Part shown: one piece after another, positions 35,726-42,896 of the stretch | Layout: each line of letters starts with the position of its first letter | How positions within the stretch are numbered: the stretch's first letter is position 1 | Assembly (NCBI RefSeq): GCF_000196135.1 | Contig: NC_005090.1 | Span: 1,498,001-1,562,000 of the forward strand | DNA length: 64,000 nucleotides | Source of the DNA: Wolinella succinogenes DSM 1740 | Lineage (GTDB): Bacteria; Campylobacterota; Campylobacteria; Campylobacterales; Helicobacteraceae | Direction: 5' to 3' | Notes under the pieces: generated by a model | Database searches by the model: none | Told to the model about the DNA's origin: nothing | The model's input: the letters and a program-made list of their open reading frames with translations, nothing else | Translations under genes and position numbers: made by a program

Positions 35726-36310
35726 ATGGCAACGCATCAAAAAGCTTCCGTAGAAATCGTCAATCAAAGCGGACACAAGCTTCTCAGTGTCAAAATCATC
35801 CACAAATATAGTGACATCGCCTCCTACACCAAGCAGCTCGACTGGACCTCTATCCCAAATGGCGCTAAAAGCTCCAATGCTCAAGAGGTTGATTACAACA
35901 CAGGAGCCTTCACCACAGGCAGGGATTGGTGGGAGGTGACTTGGGTGAACGATCTTGGTGAAGTCTACTTGACCGACCCACACAACTTCAGAAATCTTCT
36001 CGACTTTGGAGAGAAGATTGGTAAGTTTCTCTCTGCGCCAGCCATGGCTATTGGTTCCAAAGTCGCCATCACCAGCCCAGAGCCCACCAGCAAGACCATT
36101 GGGGCAGCGGTGGCAGCGACAGGCTTCATCGCCGAACTCCTTCTTAATAGCGGGACGACTGATGGCTACAAACAGCACATCCTACGGAGCGAGGACACCA
36201 AGGTGACGACTCAGGTGATCATCAAGGGCAACGAAGTGGAATTCAAATCCAAATCGGGTAGCTCACACACAGGATTCCGCAAGGTTCACACCTTCCCGCT
36301 TCCCTATTAA
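35726..36310 (+). CDS. Protein resembling the 'up-regulated in Daf-2' domain family
   Basis: 194 residues, no signal peptide. The stretch VEIVNQSGHKLLSVKIIHKY, VDYNTGAFTTGRDWWEVTW and YLTDPHNFRNLLDFGEKIG matches my memory of a domain first described for nematode genes up-regulated in daf-2 mutants and also found in fungi and some bacteria; its function is unknown. A Gly/Ala-rich hydrophobic middle (IGAAVAATGFIAELLL, ~128-144) could insert in a membrane. It is next to the array but its base composition is that of the host genome, so probably not part of CRISPR immunity. No partner gene in the same direction. Confidence 0.6.
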   Translation: MATHQKASVEIVNQSGHKLLSVKIIHKYSDIASYTKQLDWTSIPNGAKSSNAQEVDYNTGAFTTGRDWWEVTWVNDLGEVYLTDPHNFRNLLDFGEKIGKFLSAPAMAIGSKVAITSPEPTSKTIGAAVAATGFIAELLLNSGTTDGYKQHILRSEDTKVTTQVIIKGNEVEFKSKSGSSHTGFRKVHTFPLPY

Positions 36311-36320
36311 AAAGAAGCTT

Positions 36321-36632
36321 TCACACTGTGATGTCTAGGATATGGCTAGAGCGCGGAGGGGCGGGAGCCTCTTCCTCTGGCTCCTCTTTCTCTGACTCCT
36401 CTTCCTCTTGATGTTTGGCGGACTGCTCTTTCTCTTTTTCCCTATCAGGATCAAGCGCCTCGGTCTCCTCGGTGGGTCTTACCTCTTCGATCTCATCGAG
36501 CTTGTCGTCCATCTCTTGGAGATTGACCATCGCTTGAAAGTCGAGTCGTTGTTGGGCATTGGCGTGTTGGATGGAGGAGGTTTGCATATTTTGGTTGATG
36601 TAGGTGACATTGCCGATGGGAGAAACAGCCAT
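36321..36632 (-). CDS. Conserved acidic hypothetical protein
   Basis: A 103-residue soluble protein. The first 40 residues (MAVSPIGNVTYINQNMQTS, QRLDFQAMVNLQE) look structured; the rest is an Asp/Glu/Lys-rich tail (EEVRPTEETEALDPDREKEK) that is probably disordered, ending in RSSHILDITV. I do not recognise the family. It starts 5 bases after the RqcH-like gene stop and closes the nadK-recN-rqcH unit, or it may be an independent gene. Confidence 0.7.
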   Translation of the reverse strand: MAVSPIGNVTYINQNMQTSSIQHANAQQRLDFQAMVNLQEMDDKLDEIEEVRPTEETEALDPDREKEKEQSAKHQEEEESEKEEPEEEAPAPPRSSHILDITV

Positions 36633-36636
36633 GAGT

Positions 36637-37968
36637 TCACTCCTTTTTTACGGTGATAGTCTCGTGCTTGGCATAGACGACTTGCGCGCCCTCCGTGATC
36701 TTGACAAATTTCCTTTTAGTAAAATCGACCCAATAATTCCCGCCTGAAACATCCAAGAATCCGACTAGAATCTCCGCCGCCTTTTGCAATATATTAGCAT
36801 GAATCTTCCCTTTTCCGCCACGAAGAATCATATGCGAAGAGGGAATATCCCTCACATGGAGCCATGTGTCCTCTGCCTTGGCGCTCTGGAGGAGTTTCAC
36901 ATTTTCTCTCTCATTCTTCCCAAAGGAGACCTTCACCCCCTCAATGAAAAAGCTCTCAAACTCCTCTTTTTTCTCCTCGCTCTTGAACGCGCGCTGTTTT
37001 TTTGGCGCGAGAATCATCACATCCTCGACACTCTTAGCGGCTTTAATAAGCGCTATTTGGCGATTATAGAAGAGAATCTTATCCTCTAGCATCTCCCGCT
37101 CAATGTGGAGATTCTTCGCCTTTTGTTCTAGCTTCTTGGAGCTTTCAAAAAAGATCTGTGCCGCCTCACTGAAGCTCCTCGCCAAAGGAGGCATCTCTAG
37201 GCTCACCTCGCCCTCTTGGCTCTCAAGCTTCACACAAGAGGAGAAGGAGGAGAGCTTGTAGAGATTCGCAAGCAGAAGAGCTCCCTGCCCCCTTAGGCGC
37301 TTTGCTTCTTGTGCCAACTCCTCTTCGTTGGTGATCTGGCTTAGCGAGAGGAGCAGTCGCTCTCGCTTCTTCTCAATAGAGAGAATCGCTCCTTTTTGAC
37401 GCTCCAAGAGCTCTCTTTCAAGGCGCTTTTGATACTCCATCTCCAAAAGCTCTTGGATGCCAAGCCCCTCAGGCAATGCCCTCTCTGCTAGAGGCTTGGA
37501 GGGTTCGGGCAAAGAATCGAGCTTCTGTCCGATTTTCACCTCTCTAAAAGAGCGCTCATTTCCGATATGACGGAGCGCATCAATCACCACTCCCGCTTCA
37601 TCTAACAAAATCGCATTCGTATTGCGCCCCGTGAATTCGAGCTGGAGAATCGAACGGAGACTCTTATAGCTCCCCCGATTCTCTAGGCCGATTTGAAGGA
37701 TTCGATTCCCCCCCTCCACTCGCGCCCAAAGGATATTGGCTCTAGCGGCATAGCGCTGGAGCGAGAGGTCAAAAGGGGCTTGATACTGCTTCATACCAAA
37801 AAGAGGCGGAGCGATAAACGCCGTGGATCGTCCCCGCGTCAAATCGATATAGTAGAGCGCATTGTCACACTCAAGCTTGAAGAGGTTATCGCCCGTGCGT
37901 TTGAGATTGACGAGCGTCTGATGAGAGGCGAGTTGCTCAGAAAATCGCCGAAGCAGAGAGAGATTCAT
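36637..37968 (-). CDS. rqcH: NFACT-family ribosome quality-control factor RqcH-like
   Basis: 443 residues, family formerly called fibronectin-binding protein. The N-terminal NFACT-N region (GRSTAFIAPPLFGMKQYQAP, GRNTNAILLDEAGVVIDALR) is followed by a coiled-coil (~190-325, rich in Glu/Lys/Leu) and the NFACT-R (DUF814) domain with ESFFIEGVKVSFGKNEREN and AEDTWLHVRDIPSSHMIL. RqcH binds stalled 50S subunits and tags nascent chains with alanine. It is shorter than Firmicute RqcH (~570 aa). In H. pylori the same order rqcH-like/recN/nadK occurs (HP1392-1394, recalled). Start overlaps recN by one base. Confidence 0.87.
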   Translation of the reverse strand: MNLSLLRRFSEQLASHQTLVNLKRTGDNLFKLECDNALYYIDLTRGRSTAFIAPPLFGMKQYQAPFDLSLQRYAARANILWARVEGGNRILQIGLENRGSYKSLRSILQLEFTGRNTNAILLDEAGVVIDALRHIGNERSFREVKIGQKLDSLPEPSKPLAERALPEGLGIQELLEMEYQKRLERELLERQKGAILSIEKKRERLLLSLSQITNEEELAQEAKRLRGQGALLLANLYKLSSFSSCVKLESQEGEVSLEMPPLARSFSEAAQIFFESSKKLEQKAKNLHIEREMLEDKILFYNRQIALIKAAKSVEDVMILAPKKQRAFKSEEKKEEFESFFIEGVKVSFGKNERENVKLLQSAKAEDTWLHVRDIPSSHMILRGGKGKIHANILQKAAEILVGFLDVSGGNYWVDFTKRKFVKITEGAQVVYAKHETITVKKE

Positions 37969-39512
37969 TAGGGCTTGGACTCAAGACGCTTTTTGGCAAA
38001 CTCAAGCGCCTCAGGCGTGATCTCGCTTCCACTCACGATTCGCGCAATCTCTAATATCTGCCCCTCTCTATCAAGCCTCTCAATCGTGCTTCCTTTAGCC
38101 TCTTTTTTGACCAAAAAGTGGCGATGGGCGTAGGAGGGCATGTGGGGCTGGTGCGAGATGGCAAGAATCTGATAGGAGCGCGAGAGCTCTTGGAGCACCC
38201 TGGCCACCCCTTCTGATTCCTCACCGCTTAAATTGCTGTCGATCTCATCCAAGATAAGCACTCCAAGCCTCTTGGAGTGCCTCGCCTCAAGCGCTAAGAG
38301 GGCAAGCCTTAGGCGGTTAAACTCCCCTGAGCTCACCGATTCGGCTTTGGCATTCCCCAGCATGAGTCGCACCCAATCCTGCCCCTTGGCATGAAGAGTT
38401 GATTCTTCTAAAGCAAGCTTAGCGCAAGGAAGCAGAAGTGCTCCTAGACGCTCATTGAGCAACGACTCAAGCTTTGGAACATAGCTCAATCGACTCTCGT
38501 GGAGACGACTGGATAGGGCTTTGGTGCTCTTCTCTAGCTGGGTGAGCTCTTTTTGGAGTGCCTCTTTGGAGAAGGTGAGATTCTCATAACGCTCCAGCTC
38601 TTTTTGCTTTTGCACCAGATAGGCAAGCGCCTCCTCCTCTCCACCATAGCGCCGATTCAAATCCGCGAGCTTCTCAAGACGATCTAAGAGGCTCTCTGCA
38701 TCCATCTCCTCTAGCTCCAAAAGATGGCCTCTCTCCTCTTCAATGAGCGCTCTTAGCTCGTTCATCACCGATTCAAAGAACTCTTTCTCGCGCCCTAGAA
38801 GCTCCAAAAAAGCATTCACCGAGCGCTCCCCCTCCAAGAATCGCTCTACTTTTTCACACGATTCTTGTATCTTCTCTTTTTTGGAGAGGCTTTTTTTGAG
38901 CCTCATGAGCTCCTCGTGCTCCCCTTTTTTGGGATTGATCTGGCGGATTTTGGCGATCTCAAAGCGGGCAAACTCTTTGAGCTCTTCGACCCTTGACTCC
39001 TCCTCGGCGACTCTTTTTAGCTCCTCTTTGACTCTTGTAAGCTCCAAAAATCGCTCCGCATAACTCTCTAGGAGCTCTTTAAAAGAGGGTTCTTGATGGA
39101 GGATAAAGCCATCTAGCAGACCCAAAAGCCTCGCAGGCTCAAGCTCCTCACCATTTTTGGGATTGACATGCTTGATAAACCCTGAGGCGATCTCCGCTAC
39201 ACGCTTCTTGGAGAGGGATTGGGAGTTGACAAAGTAGCGCACTTTCTCCTTTTTGAGAATCGAGAAGGTGGTCTCCTCCTCATGAGCCACTCCCCACTCT
39301 TCTAACGAATAGGGAATCTCCAGCACCCCCTCAATGAGCTCGGCGTTGCTCTCTCTAAGACCAAAGAGGGCTAGAATCGATTCCATAAGGAGTGACTTTC
39401 CCGCACCACTGGCTCCACTAAAGACATTGAATCCCTCATGAAGTTCAAGGCTCTCATGAGCAAAGGCGGGGGAGTTTTTGATGAGCAGTCGCGAGATCAA
39501 GCATCCCCCCAA
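37968..39512 (-). CDS. recN: DNA repair ATPase RecN
   Basis: 514 residues, SMC-like protein of double-strand-break repair. Walker A is FSGASGAGKSLLM, the signature SVSSGEFNRLRLALLALEAR, Walker B LGVLILDEIDSNLSGEE; long coiled-coils fill residues ~150-340. The N-terminus has about ten residues before the usual ISRLLIKNSPAFAHESLEL, so the true start could be an internal Leu codon. Shorter than E. coli RecN (553) but all motifs are there. Overlaps nadK by 16 bases. Confidence 0.94.
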   Translation of the reverse strand: MGGCLISRLLIKNSPAFAHESLELHEGFNVFSGASGAGKSLLMESILALFGLRESNAELIEGVLEIPYSLEEWGVAHEEETTFSILKKEKVRYFVNSQSLSKKRVAEIASGFIKHVNPKNGEELEPARLLGLLDGFILHQEPSFKELLESYAERFLELTRVKEELKRVAEEESRVEELKEFARFEIAKIRQINPKKGEHEELMRLKKSLSKKEKIQESCEKVERFLEGERSVNAFLELLGREKEFFESVMNELRALIEEERGHLLELEEMDAESLLDRLEKLADLNRRYGGEEEALAYLVQKQKELERYENLTFSKEALQKELTQLEKSTKALSSRLHESRLSYVPKLESLLNERLGALLLPCAKLALEESTLHAKGQDWVRLMLGNAKAESVSSGEFNRLRLALLALEARHSKRLGVLILDEIDSNLSGEESEGVARVLQELSRSYQILAISHQPHMPSYAHRHFLVKKEAKGSTIERLDREGQILEIARIVSGSEITPEALEFAKKRLESKP

Positions 39513-40369
39513 CTGAACTTCTCTCGAAGCACTTGGAAGTAGTTATGCTCCTTTTTATGCACCAAGAGCGCGGGTCGCTCCGCCACTTTCAATCTCAGTC
39601 GATCCCCGTACCCAAAATCCATGATCTCCTGCCCATCCACTACGATATTGGCAAATTCTCCCTCCAGCATCTCCAGCTCCACCTCAAATTCGCTAGGCAG
39701 CACCAAAGGGCGCTGAGTGAGCGAGTGGGCGCAAATAGGGGTGAGAATCATGTTTTTGGAGTAGGGATAGACCACAGGTCCGCCTGCACTGATGTTGTAG
39801 GCGGTAGAGCCTGTTGGGGTGGCGACAATGAGACCATCGCCAAAATAGGTGTTAAAGGGCTCCTCTCCGATGGAGGCTTTCACATGGATCATCCCTGAAA
39901 TAGGTCGCCTTGTAACGATGGCTTCATTAAAGGCAAAGAAGCGCTGAGTGCCTTTAGGACTGGAGAGCTCACCCTCTAGCATGAGACGAGAATCGATACG
40001 ATACTCGCCTGCTTTGAGCTTTTGGACGAACGCCTCCACTTCATCTTGGCGCACATCGGTCAAAAAACCCAATCGCCCCATATTGATTCCAAGGATTGGC
40101 TTCCCATAGGGATAGCTTCGGCGCACCACTGAGATGAGCGTCCCATCTCCTCCAATAGAGACGAGCATATCCGATTCACTGCAGAGGCGCTGAAAATCGC
40201 AGCCATAAATTCCGATCATCCCGCCGCTGATACTATCAAGCATCACCTCGATTCCCTCTCTCTCAAAAAGAGAGCGAACCTGAAGAAAAAATTCTTTGAG
40301 TGAGGGGCTGGAGGGGCGCAGAATCACGCCCACTTTAGAGAGAGAGGAGAGGGGCTGCATAAGAATCAC
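39497..40369 (-). CDS. nadK: NAD kinase
   Basis: Phosphorylates NAD to NADP. 290 residues with the family GGDGTLISVVRR motif, LGINMGRLGFLTDV, TYFGDGLIVATPTGSTAYN and GGPVVYPYSKNMILTPI. Start at 40369 overlaps the previous gene stop by four bases (ATGA type). With recN and rqcH downstream this forms a conserved campylobacterial unit. Confidence 0.96.
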   Translation of the reverse strand: MILMQPLSSLSKVGVILRPSSPSLKEFFLQVRSLFEREGIEVMLDSISGGMIGIYGCDFQRLCSESDMLVSIGGDGTLISVVRRSYPYGKPILGINMGRLGFLTDVRQDEVEAFVQKLKAGEYRIDSRLMLEGELSSPKGTQRFFAFNEAIVTRRPISGMIHVKASIGEEPFNTYFGDGLIVATPTGSTAYNISAGGPVVYPYSKNMILTPICAHSLTQRPLVLPSEFEVELEMLEGEFANIVVDGQEIMDFGYGDRLRLKVAERPALLVHKKEHNYFQVLREKFSWGDA

Positions 40370-41031
40370 TCAACAAAATAGGCTTTGATTCGATAGCCTC
40401 GGTGGTTGGCCTCTTGCACACTAGGGCCTTCAAAGACGACCGCTCTAGGGAGCTTCTCTTGAATCATCCTAATCGCCTCTCTCGCTCGAAAACTCGCCAA
40501 ACCTTCTTGCTTGAGCTCAGGAGAGAGTCCGCGATAAGGAGTCGAATCGACGATTCCCTGCACTTCAAACGCGACCACTCGCTTATCCTCCTCCAGCTCT
40601 TTGTTGACATTGGCCGCCAAAGAGAGGGCACAATTCTCAGGAATCGCCCAAAATCCAACATTCATCGCGTAGCACTCGGTGATGATTCTCTCTTTGGGCT
40701 TGAGGGTGTATTGGAGCTTGATTTTCACGCTATCTTGCTCGCTCTTAGCTCCCGCTAGGCTTGTGCTGAGGCGCTCAATCTGCTTTTGTTTGCTCTCTAG
40801 CTCAATCTTTAGGCGCTCTAGCTCAGGACTAGTTGATTCGCCTGAGAGAGCAGGAAGAATCGGCTTCTCCATAGGGGCGTTACCTCCCCCAAAAAGCGGC
40901 TTGTCTTTGCTTTTGGCCCAGAAGACATAATAGACACTTCCTAGCACCACCAGCAACAAAAAGGTGAAGAGAAAAATATAAAAAACAGCACTTGATCGCT
41001 TTTTTTCTTCTATCTCGACTTCTTCTTCCAT
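40366..41031 (-). CDS. Membrane-anchored protein with possible OmpA-like domain
   Basis: 221 residues: acidic cytoplasmic start (MEEEVEIEEKKR), one membrane helix (~14-34, VFYIFLFTFLLLVVLGSVYY), a short coiled-coil (~68-95), and a periplasmic domain. EVQGIVDSTPYRGLSPELKQ and ASFRAREAIRMIQE resemble the OmpA/MotB peptidoglycan-binding core (usually xGHTDxxG...N..LSxxRAxAV), but the key Asp/Arg pattern is only partly met. It leads the nadK-recN-rqcH unit. Function unassigned. Confidence 0.65.
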   Translation of the reverse strand: MEEEVEIEEKKRSSAVFYIFLFTFLLLVVLGSVYYVFWAKSKDKPLFGGGNAPMEKPILPALSGESTSPELERLKIELESKQKQIERLSTSLAGAKSEQDSVKIKLQYTLKPKERIITECYAMNVGFWAIPENCALSLAANVNKELEEDKRVVAFEVQGIVDSTPYRGLSPELKQEGLASFRAREAIRMIQEKLPRAVVFEGPSVQEANHRGYRIKAYFVE

Positions 41032-41120
41032 GGGGCTTCTCCTCCTTGACTCAATCTCAGTTTTTAAGAGGCAATAAGTCTAGATTGTATCACAGGGAGG
41101 ATTAATCGGGTATTACGGAA

Positions 41121-41924
41121 TCAAGCGATTTGTCGGAGGCTCACTTTGAGGCGTTCATAAGCCTCTTGAATGCTTCTAAATCGTTCGGTATAGCCCTGCA
41201 CAATCGAGGAATCTTGCCCATAAACATTATCAGGATGAAACTCCCTAGCGAGCTCTAGGTAGCGGTTTTTAATCGTGCTCCAATCATCATTCACCTTGCA
41301 AGAGAGCACTTTGAGGCTTTGGCGAATGAGCCTCTCCTCTTTGGTCATGTAGTCCCATGACTCAAACCCTTCAAAGCGATTGTGCGCCTTGAACGAATCA
41401 TAATCAAAATCGAGCACCACATTGTGGATCACTTTTTGGGAGAGGATTCCCATTAGCTTTTCCCAGAACTGCGTCCTCGTGCTATCAAGATAGAGCTCTT
41501 GCTTGCCATAGCTCACGATATACTCTTCAAAGGCCGAGATAAGATAGCGGCGCGCCAGACGGCTTGGCCTATTGAGGCAGAGGGCGATTCGCTCGGGCTG
41601 GATGAATCGCATCGCCACCTGAACATACTCTAGCACGCTCGCCTCGTCCATGATCTTGATTCGAATGGGAAGCTCACTATTCTCTAACAGTCTCTCAAAA
41701 GGGACACTTTTTTGGCGCGACTCTTTCTGGAGTCCGATATGATAAGCCCAATTGAGAAAGTAATCTTTTTTGAGCCGCTCCCCATCATCAAGAATCAAAA
41801 TCGAGCTAGAGAGCCGATAGCTCTGCGAAAAATGGCGCGTGGCAAACGAGATCGCACGCTTCAAAAACTCGGAGTCTCTTTGGATGCTGATCTGAATGTA
41901 TTTCTCAAAAAGTTCAAGCTTCAT
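41121..41924 (-). CDS. Protein with C-terminal J domain
   Basis: 267 residues from the ATG giving MKLELFEKYIQISIQRD, chosen because a GGAG site lies upstream and the 25-residue extension of the longer frame reads like non-coding sequence. The first ~200 residues match no family I know. The C-terminus is a J domain: DDWSTIKNRYLELAREFHPD with the HPD motif and then YTERFRSIQEAYERLKVSL. It would recruit DnaK to an unknown client. J domains are usually N-terminal; here it is at the C-terminal end, as in TerB-DjlA-like proteins. A 157-base gap with the tauE-type promoter separates it from the next gene. Confidence 0.72.
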   Translation of the reverse strand: MKLELFEKYIQISIQRDSEFLKRAISFATRHFSQSYRLSSSILILDDGERLKKDYFLNWAYHIGLQKESRQKSVPFERLLENSELPIRIKIMDEASVLEYVQVAMRFIQPERIALCLNRPSRLARRYLISAFEEYIVSYGKQELYLDSTRTQFWEKLMGILSQKVIHNVVLDFDYDSFKAHNRFEGFESWDYMTKEERLIRQSLKVLSCKVNDDWSTIKNRYLELAREFHPDNVYGQDSSIVQGYTERFRSIQEAYERLKVSLRQIA

Positions 41925-42020
41925 CTCTACTTCTCCGCTTCGATTCTTGGGGTTGCATCGAGGTTTTATTAATCCAAAGAAGCAAAGCGCGTTCCACAAA
42001 CTCCTTTAAGGGGGGCGCTA

Positions 42021-42026
42021 TATAAT
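42021..42026 (+). promoter_or_regulatory. -10 box of the TauE-like gene
   Basis: TATAAT, 56 bases before the ATG at 42082; also readable as TATATAAT. The short gap to the divergent J-domain gene makes this the likely promoter. Confidence 0.55.
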
Positions 42027-42081
42027 AGTCACTTCAACTTCGAGCCTCTAAAACTTTACAAAAGAAAGTAAACAAGCGATC

Positions 42082-42831
42082 ATGGAATATCCGATTCTTC
42101 TTGGCCTAGGCCTTTTTGCTGGAATCTTGGCAGGATTCTTTGGCATTGGTGGAGGCACCTTCATCGTGCCTGCAATGATTTTAATGGGGCATGACATCAA
42201 GACCGCGGTGGGAATCTCCATTATGCAGATGACCTTCTCCTCTCTCTTTGGCTCCTATGTCAACTTCAAAAAGTCCAATCTCGATCTCAAAGATGGCCTC
42301 TATGTAGGCATCGGCGGGTTTCTTGGCGCCATGTGGAGCGGTACAGTGGTCGATAATGTCCCCTCCAAATTCCTTGAAATCGCCTTCTTTTTTATTGTGA
42401 TCTACTCCATCTATCGATTCAGTCGCAACCCTGCCGCTGGCACCAACGACCCCAATCACCCCACGCCAAGCCGCTGGCTCCTCATCGCTATTGGGGCTTT
42501 CACGGGAGTCTTTGCCATCTCGCTAGGGATTGGCGGAGGGATGATGCTCGCCCCTCTTCTTGGCTATTACCTCGGCTACAGCTCCAAAAAGGTGATTCCC
42601 ATCGCCCTCTTTTTTGTCATCTTCTCCTCTGTTTCAGGTTTTGCGAGCCTTGCCTATCATGGCTATGTCGATTATGAACATGGACTCATCGTGGGACTGG
42701 CCTCCCTCTTTGGCGTCCAAACAGGAATCTATCTCCTCCAAAAAATCGATGCCAAGCGCCATAAATACGCCCTTCTACTCATGTATATCGTGGTGCTTCT
42801 TGTCATGCTCAAGAAGATTCTAGGTCTCTAA
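42082..42831 (+). CDS. TauE/SafE-family membrane transporter
   Basis: 249 residues with seven to eight membrane helices and two matching Gly-rich repeats, GFFGIGGGTFIVPAM (~14-28) and SLGIGGGMMLAPLLGYYLG (~150-168), the duplicated signature of the sulfite exporter TauE/SafE (DUF81) family. Substrates in the family are anions such as sulfite or sulfonates; a sulfur link is possible because sud lies 3 kb away, but this is speculation. Confidence 0.88.
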   Translation: MEYPILLGLGLFAGILAGFFGIGGGTFIVPAMILMGHDIKTAVGISIMQMTFSSLFGSYVNFKKSNLDLKDGLYVGIGGFLGAMWSGTVVDNVPSKFLEIAFFFIVIYSIYRFSRNPAAGTNDPNHPTPSRWLLIAIGAFTGVFAISLGIGGGMMLAPLLGYYLGYSSKKVIPIALFFVIFSSVSGFASLAYHGYVDYEHGLIVGLASLFGVQTGIYLLQKIDAKRHKYALLLMYIVVLLVMLKKILGL

Positions 42832-42856
42832 CTCGCCCCTTTTAGGGGGCAGATGA

Positions 42857-42862
42857 TATAAT
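42857..42862 (+). promoter_or_regulatory. -10 box of uvrA
   Basis: TATAAT, 40 bases before the TTG start; TAAGGA is the ribosome site at 42885-42890. Just upstream a GCCCC/GGGGC hairpin (42835-42850) may separate it from the tauE-like gene. Confidence 0.6.
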
Positions 42863-42896
42863 CGCCCCCTTAAAATTGTGCGCGTAAGGAATCATC

